A stretch of 64,000 bases of DNA from Spirometra erinaceieuropaei (taxonomy: Eukaryota > Platyhelminthes > Cestoda > Diphyllobothriidea > Diphyllobothriidae): positions 37,013 through 101,012 of the forward strand of contig CACRXP010000564.1 of assembly GCA_902702965.1 (NCBI GenBank), in the 5' to 3' direction. How positions within the stretch are numbered: the stretch's first letter is position 1; every line of letters starts with the position of its first letter. Made by a program: the position numbers and the translations under genes. The notes under the pieces are model-generated. The model worked only from the letters and a program-made list of their open reading frames with translations. It had not been told where the DNA came from and did no database searches. Positions 31,286 to 42,584 of the stretch are shown here, one piece after another.

Positions 31286-32035
31286 GGTAACGGTCGGGGG
31301 ATGGCACCCAAAAAAATTCCGCCTAACCAAATCAGCCTGTCTTACGGGACAGGTTTTATTAGGGGTTTTATGAGTGGTGGCTGGTGGGGATGTACAAACT
31401 AGCCGACAGAAAGCCTTATTTGAACAGGTGAATGATCGAATTTGGCCCGCTCTCCGTTCCGTTGTTACAAAATGGGTCGCCAAAGGCAGTATAGTGGTAA
31501 CGGACGAGTGGAAGGCGTATAATCGTCTTCCTTCAGAAGGTTATCTACATTTCTCTGTTAACCACACAAAGAACTTCAAGAACCCTATCACCGGACGGCA
31601 CACCAATGCCATTAAGACATACTGGAGTAGACTGAAAAGGAAACGCCACGAGGGAGGCCCTGTATGTGGTCGAGCTGTGTGGCCTCACATAGACGACGTA
31701 CAGTATCCTCTTTGGTTTGGCCTCAATGCCATGTCTTTGACAGATGCCTGGGAACTGTTCCTGTCCCATGCTGTGCAGACTTGTTCTATTTAAAAGTGCT
31801 TTTGTTTTGTAATACACTGCCATAATGCGAATGTATGCCGTATATTCAGGTGTACGTGTGCAACGATGGGGAAGGTTGGGCAACTGCGACCGTCGTCCAT
31901 GTTAGGCCGTCGGGGAATGTCCAAGTAGTGCGTGAAAGTAGGCCCCCAGCCGCTGATATAGCCTGAAGGTGTTTATTTCTAAGCGTATTATTTCTAGGTA
32001 ACGGATTTTTTGGGTGCCATGTCACGATTGTTGCC
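31286..32035 (+). mobile_element. Merlin-superfamily DNA element, 750 bp
   Basis: Terminal inverted repeats: left GGTAACGGTCGGGGGATGGC (31286 on), right complement GGCAACAATCGTGACATGGC (32035 back), both followed by ACCCAAAAAA. The flanks are a perfect 8-bp duplication, GAAAAGTA, at 31278-31285 and 32036-32043. Merlin elements make 8-9 bp duplications. The ends match those of the element at 60668-61629. A transposase remnant lies inside. The length is well below that of an autonomous Merlin, and the N-terminal coding half is missing. Confidence 0.9.
31374..31793 (+). pseudogene. Merlin transposase, C-terminal half
   Basis: IS1016/ISXO2-like DDE domain: AGGDVQTSR (residues 3-11), ALFEQVNDR (14-22), then VVTDEWKAYNRL with the second catalytic Asp at about 43, SVNHTKNFKNPITGRHTNAI and YWSRLKRK. 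Where family members have an acidic residue (HTxxIE...W) this copy reads HTNAIK, so the third catalytic residue looks lost. The frame opens with GTG right after a TGA that stands where a Trp is expected, and the N-terminal part with the first Asp is absent. It ends well before the right terminal repeat. It would cut and rejoin DNA if complete; as it stands it should be inactive. Confidence 0.85.
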
Positions 32036-32043
32036 GAAAAGTA

Positions 32044-33739
32044 TTGTCATTTTTAACTTCTACAACAGACTTTCGAACATAACTTAAAAGAAGCCAAAAA
32101 CACAGAATGTGTGGCGGTTTATACAAACAGACAGGATTTAATTTACGTGGAGTCAACGAACGAAGTAAATAGAGGGCTCATCATGAGTAATTGCGCTTGC
32201 ATGCGGAGTGGAAATGACGAGCGGGGTTTAAGAACCCCAGTGTCACCAATTGAGTCTTAGCCTTTATGACGCGTTCGACACCCGTGGGGAGGGGGGGGGA
32301 GAGATCACAATTTGATTGAACCCCGATCATGCGAGCGCGGAGGCCAGTATTGAGGCGGCAGGCGCAGATGTAAGTTCAAAGCATCAGCATGCGGTCTCAC
32401 CACTTCCAGGGGTTTTAATTCGAATTTTATTCATCCTACACGTTTGGGGAGGAACTAGAGATTACAGCCGATTCAAAGCGGACTCAACGTTACATTCTTC
32501 ATTTAAAGAATTTTCGCTGTTTCTTAAAACAGCACGATGGGAAAATGGTTGTGGTCTGAAAATTTTCCAACTGACTGAATTCGTCGGTCTATTTGCTGGA
32601 CACGAAGGACCTCGTCAGCTCGACAAACAATACATGCGGAGGTTCTGACAGCCAAAGTAGGAATCACAAAAGGGAAAACAACCTCATAGGAATTCCCCTC
32701 TGCCCAAAGACGGAATGATAGGCATTTTCGTGTTGTTTAAAGGACCACTCACACTGACCGTAAACCACAGCCGAGACGCAACCCCGTTTTTCGCAACTGA
32801 TAGCCGAGCGGGTCCGCTTTCTCACATTTTTAGATTCCTACCCTGTTCAAAACACACACACACGAGTTTGATACGACGCATTGCTGGAAAGCTTTGTTTA
32901 TGCAATGTGGTGCTTTTTACCGAGGTATGCGGTGAAACAGATTCTAATCTCGTGTCCCAGCGCAACACAANNNNNNNNNNNNNNNNNNNNNNNNNNNNNN
33001 NNNNNNNNNNNNNNNNNNNNNNNNNNNNNNNNNNNNNNNNNNNNNNNNNNNNNNNNNNNNNNNNNNNNNNNNNNNNNNNNNNNNNNNNTTCAGTCGCAAA
33101 CGGAAGTGACAGGCCAACGTCGGAATGTCCTCCGGGCAACATTGACACCGTTGAAGGGTTTGCCACCCAAAGTCAACCTACACCAAACAGGTGCACTTGA
33201 CATCAAGCTAGGAGATGTCAACCTTAAGTACACCACCCCATCTAGATGCACGGCAAGTTTAGGTAGACGTGGACTACTTCTGAGGCATACACGTCTCACG
33301 TAAAGAGGCACGGTCCTGGTATGTGTGTGTTTACAAGATTCAAAAAAGCAACTGAAAAATGATGTGATTTCAATATTAAAATTCAAACTTTTAACATAAT
33401 GACCTCGATTACCAACTGCAGGTATAATTAATTAACGAATGAGCTTTCAACTCACTACCTGACACTTTTATGGCGGTTAGAAAGTTAACCCTACAGTACA
33501 GTATTCCGACTTTCGTTTATTTAGTTCGATAGCTGTACCTGCTGGAGAGATATTGCAACTACACAACCCAGCATGGATAACAGCGCGTCTGTACACAGGC
33601 TGCGCCCAATTTTCTAAAGCGCCAGTGTGAATATGCGTCACCTAGTTTCTATCCTCAGAGCCACACGGTTTGGGACCGTCTGATATGCCACGATTCGACA
33701 AACCATGGCTCTCGCAACCCGGTGTGCAATGGCCACTCT
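32044..33739. other. No recognised gene; contains assembly gap
   Basis: 32290-32300 is a poly-G run. Frames that cross the gap are artefacts of N. Sequence after the gap (33089-33300) is open on both strands without a recognisable family. Confidence 0.4.
32971..33088. other. Assembly gap (118 N)
   Basis: Run of undetermined bases. True length unknown. Confidence 1.
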
Positions 33740-34115
33740 CCAGCACCGGAGTGGTAGAGGCGATTGAGTTCACGCTGGGTATACAGGCCGTGCGCATAGC
33801 TGTTCAGTCATCCGCGTCGTTTCTGTCGTTGGTCAAAGTCCTGGTCAAGTACTTGTTCTGGACCAGGGGGGGTGGGGAGAGGAGAGTCAAGGTGCTGGCT
33901 CAGGCGCGCCATCTACCTCCTACCTCCCCGTCTCCGGTCTCCTTGACTCCGTCTTGGCACCGAGCCGAGGTGGGGATAGTGAAGTAGGTGCTGTGCAAGT
34001 CTACTCTCACTATGAACTTATTCGCGCGCCAGTCACCGTGCCTGTTTCGCCTTGCTGTGGAGCACACGGTAAACATCGTCAGATGCGATGGCCCACTAAC
34101 TTCCCGGTGCCAAAA
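33740..34115 (+). repeat. D repeat, near full length
   Basis: TTCTGGACCAGGGGGGG, GTCAAGGTGCTGGC, GCCATCTACCTCC, TGACTCCGTCTTGGCACCGA, GTGCTGTGCAAGTCTACTC, TTGCTGTGGAGCACACGGTA, AACATCGTC follow the D order. The upstream edge matches the 52.8-kb copy. Confidence 0.7.
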
Positions 34116-34429
34116 ACAATCCATTATTGACAAGTAGCCCATAGGTCACGACACGCTTGAAATTCTTTTGTAAAGAGACCCTGAATGCTGTAACTCTAAT
34201 CACAACTTGTCGCCTTTCATATTGAATTTCTTATTCAACAAGGGCCCTCAGAGATGAGCACGGGAATATACATAGCCCGTATTACGGGTGGCCCTGCCCT
34301 AGATTCCAGTCATGGGGAAGGGGAGAGGTAGGGGTAGGAGGGTTAGGGATAGGTACCTCCTCCCTCCCGGGATTTAGCGAGCGGGCACGAGAAGCTTGTC
34401 AGGAGGGTAAGGATAGGGTATGTAACCCC

Positions 34430-34800
34430 CCTGGATGATTGGCCAAAAGCCTGACTTCTTATCTTACTTAGTCAGATGTGCTTCATAATGGTTTTCATGG
34501 CAGTAAGTCGCGAAAGGGATTATGCGGGAAGAGGATTTTGACCTCCGACGACGTTATTGACATTTGAGTTGCTCGTTTTGGGCTGAAAGTTAGGGTTTTG
34601 AAACGATCAGAATTGGGGCTAGTTGAGCTATTTTTGGGACTAAGGATGCCAAGCTTAGGATATGGTTTGGATTTTGGGTTGAGGCTTGGGTTAAGGTTGA
34701 GTCTAAGTTTTCCTCAAATGCCTATGGGCCGGAAATTTCCCATTTCAGGCACGGCTATGGTTGACGTCAGATTTGTAGTTAACTATAGTCTCCCCTACCC
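34430..34800 (+). repeat. F repeat
   Basis: Collinear with the minus-strand copy at 14505-14930. The internal GTTAGGG/GGGTTAAGG-like stretch (34575-34710) is a degenerate telomere-like tract inside the repeat. Confidence 0.75.
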
Positions 34801-35629
34801 TTGCCGCTTAGAGATTTATGAAGGGAGATCGTAGCCGCCCGTTTAGAAATACTTGTGAATGTAGTGAATGTTAACGGTTATCTTCTTTTCAAGCGGTCCT
34901 GTGAAGCCTGCCAGGCAGTGTTCCGACCAGCAGGGAGCTAGACATTATGAGAACGGACTTTTCCCCACGATGGCGTGCAAACGAACGAGAGCGCTACAGA
35001 AGAGGCCGTGTTGTAGCCGCTGTTGCGCAGACAGCTTTGGTTTAGTCTGGACCGTTCAGGGGATTGCTTATCGCCGCAGATATAGGTGGTGCGTTAGAGC
35101 CGGTCCAATATGAAGATCATCTAAGCGTGCCGCGACATGGCTCGTTCCTGCCTACTGACTAAATCGGTCTTTACACGCAGTCTCGTTATGTAGACAAGAA
35201 TTCGCCGGTTAATCTCCTTTGATCTGGCCCTCTGATCAGAGCGGTCACTGGGAATTGAGGTCGCTGTGCGAAACACAGCTTCATGGAACCAAAAAAGAGT
35301 GAGAGCAGCGTGCCCGGTAGAAACTGAATTCGGCAGCTATCGCATGCAGCGAGGACCGTGGGACGATTTTATACTCCCAACATGTATATCTGAACACCCT
35401 GTGTACCCCAATGCCTTCGGCAAGGTGTTTTAAATGTTTTTTCGGTTTAGTCTTGTTTTATCGACTGAAGACGTCTCAGAGGGACTATCATCTGCGTCAC
35501 CACCACGTAATGAATAAGACAATCAGACGGACCGGTATTGTTATATGACCGGCAGCTTCATCCCCCAAAAACTGCAGGCATAAAAAACAGCTGTTCTTCA
35601 TCACTGATGGACAACGGTAGGACGCAGGA
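34801..35629. other. No recognised feature
   Basis: No family signature on either strand. Confidence 0.45.
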
Positions 35630-35970
35630 CACCACGTAGCTGGCAACTCCAAAGTATACCTGTAAACATCACTTATTATTCACCGTTCCCAATGGTCGAA
35701 ACTTCCTTGCCTTCCTGACTAAATGTTAACTTGCCAGCGGGGCTCTATTTAAAGTCCCTTATTTTTTGAAAATTGCTCTTTTTTTTCCAGATGACAGTGT
35801 ACGATTAGACTTTCGGCAAAAATTTATTTATTTTCTGTGTCTTCTTGCGCTCTCTCCTCCGTGTTGTCCTCCCCCCCCGTAAAGCCCCCTCTACTACCAT
35901 TCATCGTATGACGCGTTCCACAGGATACCTCAAGTTGGGTGGGATCCTACACCCTACAGTTGCCGACTGA
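35630..35970 (+). repeat. H repeat, fragment
   Basis: TAGCTGGCAACTCC, AAACATCACTTAT, TCCTGACTAAATG, CCTTATTTTTTGAAAATTGC, GATGACAGTGTACGATTA, TCCACAGG match 50235-50560 in order. Confidence 0.65.
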
Positions 35971-37444
35971 TGTTTAGGAAGGACAGGGCAGCCTCCCGCA
36001 CAGTCTATCTGCGTTGATAAATCAGACGGCATTTACAACCCGCATGTCCCTTGGACAGTCCTTTAAGCAGTCGACATTTCGGTGAGTACCTGTCAATCTA
36101 TCCGAAGATGAAGTGGAAGAAGGAGCAGCGACCGCGCGATGGTTTAAGAGGACAGAAGAGATTTCCTGCCTTGCCTTCTGTGTAATCTGGTGTGATTGAC
36201 ATCCCATTTGCCAGTACTGAGACCAACTGTAGCAAGCAAAATTTAGAAAGGCAATTTTTCTACTCTCTGTACTGCACTTCTCGGTGTTAACCAACCCAAA
36301 CACACCTCAGCAGCCAGGCTTTGCCAAACACTGATCCGCCAGCTCGGTCATCTATAGAATGCATGCAAGCGGCAGTGGTTTTACAATCTGGTGAATGTCG
36401 CACTCGATGATCTGGGCTCGAGACCGTGACCTAGCTAGCGGCCATCGAGGTGGAGCCCTCTTCGAATGTCAGACCGCCAGGAGATCATCCCTCCATTAAA
36501 CTGTCCCACCCAGTCTTTGTACAACGAGTTCTTACAGAGCGTTCTGGTTGGACTTGGCGAGAGGGTCGAGAGAGAAACATTTTCCCGCACAACAGCTAGA
36601 AAACCCACTCCGGCGTTCGAGATTGAAGGGAAAGAGGGAGGGCGGAAATCTACCAGACCCCAACCAGCCTCCTCCTATTTCGCCTACTCCCACTTTCTAC
36701 AATTACCCTCCGCCCTCTAATTTTTTTTATTTTCTACAGGCTTACTTGCTAGGTGAAATTAGATTGGCAAATACATCACCTACAGACAAGTGTTTGCAGA
36801 CCAATGCCTCCAAGTTACCCCTTTTGGGAAATGTTTTTCCGACTTGACGCATCCTCCATCATTGGCGGTTTGCGTACTTACAGCAGTCATTATTCGTAAA
36901 TTTTCAATTTACTTCTGGGAAATAACATTCTGAGTGTGAACAAAACCCTCTCCAGCCCCCTCGGCAGGCAGAATGTACCGCACTCCCCTTCTCTAGGGCT
37001 CTTTCCCTGTTTACGGGCAGACACCCAAAGCCAGGGGGAGAGGGGCGGGGGGGGACGGTGTGAGCAGGAAAGTAATTTGCGTCCTTTCCTCTTGACTGGC
37101 CATGGTTATCCAGGTGCGAAGACAGCGGGCAGGCGGGTTAAAGGGATGACAGGAGTTCCAGAAATACAGGGCCTGCCCAATGACATGGCAGAATAGAGGT
37201 TAGCTACGTGAAGGAGGCAGACGTGCCTTTGGAGAATAAGCCGCGCCATACGGAGGATGGAGGTCTTGCACACCGACGGAGCTGTGACAGGACGTGCTGC
37301 TGCCGCTGGCCTGCGGACCGGAATTCCAACAGAAGTTCTCGGATCCCATGTAAACTTTTCAGCAGGGTTCACCTCGGTTGGTCTCTCAAAGACAATCTTT
37401 CGCTAGAGGTCTCCGCCAAACACTTTGCGGACTCATGATAGTTC
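35971..37444. other. No recognised feature
   Basis: Several overlapping frames on both strands (36022-36303, 36466-36847, 36936-37372), none with a recognisable domain. A poly-T run sits at 36720-36727. Confidence 0.4.
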
Positions 37445-37690
37445 GACCGCCGCGTCCGACGATGTCTACCGTGTGCTTCACAGCAAGGTGATGAGCAGGC
37501 ACGGCGACTTGCGCGTGAATTAGTTAATACTGAGAGTAGACTTGCGCAGCATCTACCACACTCTCTCCTTTCCCTCCCACCTGGACGTAGTTTCAAGACA
37601 GAGTCGAGAAGACTGAGGGCGGAAGGACGCAGGTGGATGGCGCCGGTAAACCCGTGCCTTGGCGCTCTACGCTACTTCTCTTGGTCCGAC
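37445..37690 (-). repeat. D repeat, partial
   Basis: The reverse complement gives GGTAGATGCTGCGCAAGTCT, TATTAACTAATTCACGCGC, AAGTCGCCGTGCCTGC, CACACGGTAGACATCGTCGG. Confidence 0.7.
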
Positions 37691-38099
37691 GACACAAAAG
37701 ACGCGGATGGCTGAGCAGCCATGGACACGACCTGTATGCCCCGCGGGAGCGCAAGCGCATCTATTGTCAGAGAATTAGGCGTCGAGGAACTGCCAGTGCA
37801 CTCCATGGTTTGCTTATCATGACAAAACAGAGGATCAGATGCAGAGTTACACGACATCTGCGGTGTGCGCTCCATCCGAGTTGACGCTCAGGGCGCTGTC
37901 AATTTCGATCAGTGGTAACGATAGTGTCAGGGTGGTACTACTCGTTATCTTACAGACAAAAGTGACATCGGGAGGGGGAAGGCGGTGAGGCACTACACCA
38001 ACTAGCGCACTGGGGGCGAGAGGTCCTAGTGCACGCCAGTCGTAACGCGGAGCTCTAGGCACTAGGCTCGATGGGGCACGAACTAAGCGAGTGTCGGGC

Positions 38100-38950
38100 G
38101 CGGAAATAAGGACCGCCGCACTACAGGTGATATCGCGCTAAATTCCAGGAGGGTACCTATTACCGTGCTTCAATTTTAACACTGACCCCCACTATTTTAA
38201 CCATAACACCAACGCTAACCCTCTAGACGCTGTTAATAGAAGCGAAAATGTGAGTTCTAGGAAGTTGTCGTGAAGGAGGAGACACGGTCAATGGAACAAG
38301 AGCTTTATTAACCCCAAATTTCGGGTTCTTACTCGAATTCATCATCAGAGACAGAGACAGATTATTCTGGACACGGATGACTGAGCACGCAACAGCAGAG
38401 AGGAGGAACGACGCCAGTTCCTAAGTCACCTCATTCGACGGGACCCGACCACACATTTACGTGTGACAACGCAGAAATTCTCGCTAGAGGCGACAACCAA
38501 TTGGGTCGCGAACTGCTTGAGTCAGAGTTTCCCGGTCTTCAATCAATCAACAAGCGCAACGACATACTTGCTCCATATTCGGCACTGAGACTTTGATTAC
38601 GCGAAGTGCTTAGCCATGAGGAGAACGTGCGGATGAGCCCAATTTCTCAGGACCCTCAGGGATGACGTAGTCCGGCAGTCAGTAACTCGATTGCATACGA
38701 TGGGCGTGAGAGCCGATAATCTGTACCGGCACACAGGCGCATAGCAATTATATACTCCATTACCTGGTCAGTCGAACGCTGCCAACTGTGATAGACGTGT
38801 AGCGGCCTAGCAACTGCACCCTATAAATACTGCAACACATGGGCAATTTACTATCCTTAGCTGACTCTGTCTCTGATGGTGGATTCGAGCGAGAATCAGA
38901 AACGTCCGGCTAATGAGGCTCTTTTTCTAGCGATCGTGTCTCCTTCTTGG
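38100..38950. repeat. I repeat, inverted arms around a 500-bp core
   Basis: Left 38275-38360 and right 38865-38945 are diverged inverted copies (GTCTCTGATG.TG.ATTCGAG, GAGACACG). 38115-38150 matches 62375-62410 (CTACAGGTGRYATCG, CTAAATTCCAGGAGG). The right arm matches 62590-62650. The GATGATGG/GTGG...GAAAC arm motif is of a kind seen near the ends of Penelope-like and related retroelements. Confidence 0.6.
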
Positions 38951-38959
38951 CCTCCGCAA

Positions 38960-39782
38960 GACCATTGGTGAACGGTTTCCCACTCCGATTTGGCAATCGG
39001 GCGTCTGTCTGTGAGGAAGTCGGCTTACTACTTGTAACCGTTTATAAGTGGGGTTTAGCAGGCGAGCGTTCTGTTTTTGATATATGAGGACGATTGCCTT
39101 GATTGGCTGACTCACGTGGAAGTAATGTTCGCCGAGGATGCGCTGAAATTGCACAGTTATCTGGATTGATTGCAATAGTGGTGTACTGAGTGACTCCTTA
39201 ACTTCAATTTCAACAAATGCAAAGTCACCCGACTACGTTTAAGTTACCGAGAGATTATGCGATTTAAATATCAATATTTCATCGAAAGTCACCAACTCGA
39301 AGGAGCTGGTGTGCATGACGCCCACTCAAACCTTCGTTTCACTGCGCCAAGAAATTAAAGAGGGTTATGGGTATCCTCAGAGCAATCGGGACATTTTCAT
39401 CTGATTTTGGTGAAGAGAATTTTGAGCGATTGTTTGGAAAATTTATTCGGTCGGCATCAGAATATTGTGTTCAGGCCTGGCACCCTTGACTGAAACACAA
39501 CTACTCTTTTGGGATACATTCAAGGAAGGGTGACCAAACTTAAGAGACGACTCGAAAGGATCGAACTTTTTACAGGTGATAACTTGAAGTGGTAGCTAAC
39601 GTCTTCTCACACGGGGTGATTGGAGAATGGGACAAGCTTCCTAATTTGGCTGTTCTGGTGAAAAGGGTTCGGACATTTAAAGGAAGACTTGATGGGATGT
39701 TACTTGATGGCCATCCATTTACTCGTTCACCACACATTTATGTAAAGACGTACTTTTTTTCAGAATATTGCTGTAAATAAAG
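38960..39782 (+). pseudogene. CR1/Jockey-like LINE reverse transcriptase, 3' remnant
   Basis: Across three frames the stretch reads as the end of a non-LTR reverse transcriptase: SVLFLIYEDD near 39075, MFAEDALKLHSYLD near 39127 (the FADD box with Asp changed to Glu), LLNFNFNKCKVTRLR near 39200, then EENFERLFGKFIRSASEYCV and QAWHP near 39410-39480, and VIGEWDKLPNLA ... TFKGRLDGMLL near 39615-39700. Frameshifts and stops (for example after HSYLD) separate the blocks. The polymerase N-terminus and endonuclease are missing, as expected for a 5'-truncated insertion. It abuts the HR1 cluster at 39.82 kb. Confidence 0.75.
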
Positions 39783-39825
39783 TTTTCAAAAGCTCTGCCT
39801 ATATCCCCTATATATACATATATAA

Positions 39826-40110
39826 TGGTAGAGGGGGACGCTCATCGATCGTTTGTAGGGAACTCACTCGTCCTATTGTGCCTTACGGGCTCTCTCTCGA
39901 GTTCAACCAGCAGTCGCACAGCGGCGATTGATATAGGCAAAATGGTATTGCCAAAAAAGACAAGGAAGACTGGAATGGCCATTTCTGGCTTATTAGCCGT
40001 CGTCAGCCAGTCATACCCGACTCATAAGTGTGAAACACCCGAGGCTCAAACTCGCGACCTGTTAGTTAGAAGTCCACGCCTCTAAACGCTAAGCCACAGG
40101 CCCGTTGTCC
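39826..40110 (-). mobile_element. HR1 copy, minus strand, near complete
   Basis: On the minus strand: tRNA-like head (starts at GGACAACGGG near 40110; A box and B box at 40040-40100), hammerhead at 39968-40012, CTTGTCTTTTTTGGCAATAC, GCCGCTGTGCGACTGC, end segment at 39826-39870. It abuts a plus-strand HR1 at the tRNA end. A short TA tract lies beyond 39825. Confidence 0.8.
39968..40012 (-). ncRNA. Hammerhead ribozyme motif, HR1 type
   Basis: Minus strand: GACTGG, CTGACGA, C-GGCT-AATA-AGCC-A, GAAA, ATGGCCAT, T, CCAGTC. All stem I pairs and the stem II helix are intact apart from the C/A opposition at the base of stem II. Confidence 0.75.
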
Positions 40111-40446
40111 TTATCGGTAATACTATTCTGTCTATATCATGCGCCGCTGTGCGTCTGCTGGTTGAACTCGAGAAGGAATGCCCTAAGGCACAACAGAACG
40201 AGTGAGACCCGTAGAAACGATCGGTGGGCGCTCCTTTACCATTATTACTCTCGATCGCAACCGACAGGACAACGGGCTCGTGGCTCAGTGGTTAGAGGCG
40301 TTGCACTTCTAACTAACAGGTCGCGAGTTCGAGCCCCAGATGTTCCACATTTCGGGATTGGGTATGACTTGCTTACGACGGCTAACAAGTCAGAAATGGT
40401 CATTCTTGTTTCCCTTGTCTTTGTCGGTAATACCATTCTGTCTAAA
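40111..40446 (+). mobile_element. HR1 copy, permuted head-to-tail
   Basis: Starts inside a unit (CGGTAATACTATTCTGTCTA), runs through the 3' part and end segment, then CGATCG spacer, tRNA-like head (40270-40335: TGGCTCAGTGGTTAGAGGC and GGTCGCGAGTTCGAGCCCC), a decayed hammerhead (40367-40411) and back to CGGTAATACCATTCTGTCTA. The repeated phrase sets a period of 310 bp. Confidence 0.8.
40367..40411 (+). ncRNA. Hammerhead motif, HR1 type (decayed)
   Basis: CTTACGA replaces CTGACGA, so G5 of the core is lost. Stem I GACTTG/CTTGTT is weak. GAAA and ATGGTCAT remain. Expected to be inactive. Confidence 0.5.
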
Positions 40447-40750
40447 TAAATATATACTAAATTAATAAGGAGGGTCCATATTCCAATGCCATAAGGCTTC
40501 TTATCATAGAATGCATCGGGAATCATTTTCTTACCCACACGCAGGCAAGGGCCTGCGTAAAGATAGGTGTTTCGTCTACACATCTCATGAAAATGGATCG
40601 CATGCACGACAACAAGCAAACGGCTGCGCTGGGCATTACTTCCAACTTCTGTCAGTTTATCTGGTATTTTAAAGAAGGGGCGGAAGATGAGAACCCACCC
40701 AGTGATTATGAGCTCCTGATAGGAACAGAGATTAGAGCCCCACTCGCCAC

Positions 40751-41010
40751 CATTGATTGGCCACTTTCGGGAGCTGAAGGCGTCAGAAGCAGTCGGGGTG
40801 GGCTGATCCTGGGGGCCTCGGGATCCCATAGCGGCGGAGGAACCTGCCGCGGGTGTCGCCGAAGCTGCTGCGGCCGCAGCCCGTTTTCCATGACTGCCAA
40901 CAGAGTAGAAGGCCGGCACCAAGTCCACTGGACAGTCAACCACGTAATAGCAGGCCGTCACCGGTGAGATCGCAAGGTCCATCGGGTAGGGGTTCTCGAA
41001 GCTTGGATAC
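40751..41010 (-). CDS. Candidate host-gene exon, Ala-rich protein segment
   Basis: On the minus strand a GC-rich open segment follows CACTGACTAG (acceptor-like AG at 41011-41012). It encodes YPSFENPYPMDLAISPVTAC, YYVVDCPVDLVPAFYSVG, then an Ala/Ser/Pro-rich low-complexity linker (KRAAAAAASATPAAGSS) and DAFSSRKWPINGG. The hydrophobic pattern and third-position GC look like coding sequence. The donor is uncertain; GG/GTGGCG at 40750 is weak. The open frame continues further but then reads into antisense HR1, which cannot be exon. I cannot name the protein. Other exons may lie outside the window or at 59-60 kb on the same strand. Confidence 0.4.
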
Positions 41011-41142
41011 CTAGTCAGTGAGTGGGACGAGGGACGCAAAAAAAGAAGCTTGGTGAGAAGATTAAATTATCATGCACGTGGTTTATAACACAACGGAGGT
41101 CCTGATTTCTCAGATAGCGCCTACGTCCCCGCGTTTCCGCCC

Positions 41143-41176
41143 CTTCCTCCTCCTCCTCCTCCTCCTCCTCCTCCTT
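41143..41176. repeat. (CTC)n microsatellite
   Basis: About ten CCT units, uninterrupted. Confidence 0.9.
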
Positions 41177-41574
41177 CAAACCATAAACGTTTTGAATTTA
41201 AAGGCTGCGTCTGCAACTCCTAAGTCTGGGGTAGGATAGAAATAAAGTCTGATTTGCAACAACGGTAAAGGCGGGGGGAGTCGAAAATAAAGGTAGGATC
41301 GGAAAACGCCAGCGCAGAATGAATTTGGAAAACCGATGTTAATGAAGGCTGAGACTCGTGCGAATTTAGCACCTGATATAATTTCGGCAACACTGGTCTA
41401 AATTCTTCGTTGCCTTTCGCGTACTTCGACAGTCGACAAAGTAACTACGTTTAGCCGTTGCCCGGACGTTTACACTTAATCCTAGTTATCTTCCTAAACG
41501 GTAGAGAATCATGGAGGTTCAAACTGATGATAACACTGAAGCCAAGATTCACTCAGTGACAGTTTCGTGGCACA
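41177..41574. other. No recognised feature
   Basis: Nothing recognised. The outer end of the following MITE-T may extend into this part but is too diverged to place. Confidence 0.4.
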
Positions 41575-42349
41575 AATTTCCATTGACTTTTGATGTCTTT
41601 ATAAATTCAAATTGATTTTATACAGAACTTATGCAAAGTGTGCTTGCTCTTACTCATTTATTAAAAAACTAAATATTCTCTAAATTTATTCTCGAGAAAG
41701 AGAAACTTCAGATTTTAAAAGTTTTTGGTTATGAAATTTTTAAGACCGTGCAGTGTACATTCAGACAGCATCTCCCCTGTCCTTTTATTAATGATCCCCA
41801 TAAGGTATGCAACACATTCTGCGCGCATTGCACAATTTTGTGAACTATACATAGTGCCTACTTAAGGGCATACAGGGATATACGATATTTTCCACGCGAA
41901 AAGTATACACTTTTTTAGAATGAAGCCACTAAACGCTAATGCAACAGCTGGTCCGACTCAAACTAAGTCGTGAATTGGGGAACTTTTTTAAAACCTGAAC
42001 ATAGCCTTCCTCTGACTACAAAGTGTGAAGATAGCGTAATTTGCTACCTAATGAGTTCAAGAAAACATATTTTTGCGGATTTTTTCCTCAAAATATATTT
42101 GGACTTATAAGGGCCTCGGAAGTAAGTGTGATAAAAACATACTACTTAAGTAGTCATTTTTTATCCATTTCGTTCTTTACAGGAAGCTAAATAGAAGTGC
42201 AATCAAAAGACAACATTCTGGTGAGTTCGAAACATCAAAGGACTAGGTCGCATGGTAATCAGTGTTACAATTTCACCCAAGTAATCTTTTCTAGTCGAAG
42301 ACGCATTGCAGAATTTCAGTTAACAGTCCACGAGATCGATTACTCAATG
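41575..42349. mobile_element. MITE-T, diverged
   Basis: Left part (GACTTTTGATGTCTTTATAA), centre and right arm (ACTACTTAAGTAGTCATTTT, GCATTGCAGAATTTCAGTTA) match other MITE-T copies. The right end ACTCAATG is followed by TA at 42350-42351. The left terminus is not identifiable. Confidence 0.65.
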
Positions 42350-42584
42350 TAAGTGCCCACTGGACAGAAATATATTTAACATCCGGAATATGAGATAACC
42401 GTGGGCAGACTTGTGTAGCCGTTAGGCAATTAGGCAGAACATAGACGGCAGCCATTGTAATTAGACAAAGGGGCTAAATCTGTCTTTGTTGGTAATCCCA
42501 TCCTGCATATACGGTAACATGAGTTATTCCGTGAAATCTTAAGCGAAATTCTGATCTGTTTCCGATTGGAAAGGACTAGCTAGG

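Noticed and set aside
32715..33303. Frames crossing the N gap
   Set aside because: Forty residues are undetermined, and openness across N is meaningless.
38310..38360. CTGATGATG...CCGAAA in the I repeat (also 38870 and 62597) as another hammerhead
   Set aside because: Stem II would need a bulged U on one side only, and neither a stem I nor a stem III can be drawn at the right places. The motif is better seen as a retroelement end motif.
40245..40750. C-terminal half of a 264-codon minus-strand frame
   Set aside because: This part is antisense HR1 (tRNA head and hammerhead) and intron-like sequence. Only the 40751-41010 part was kept, as a possible exon.
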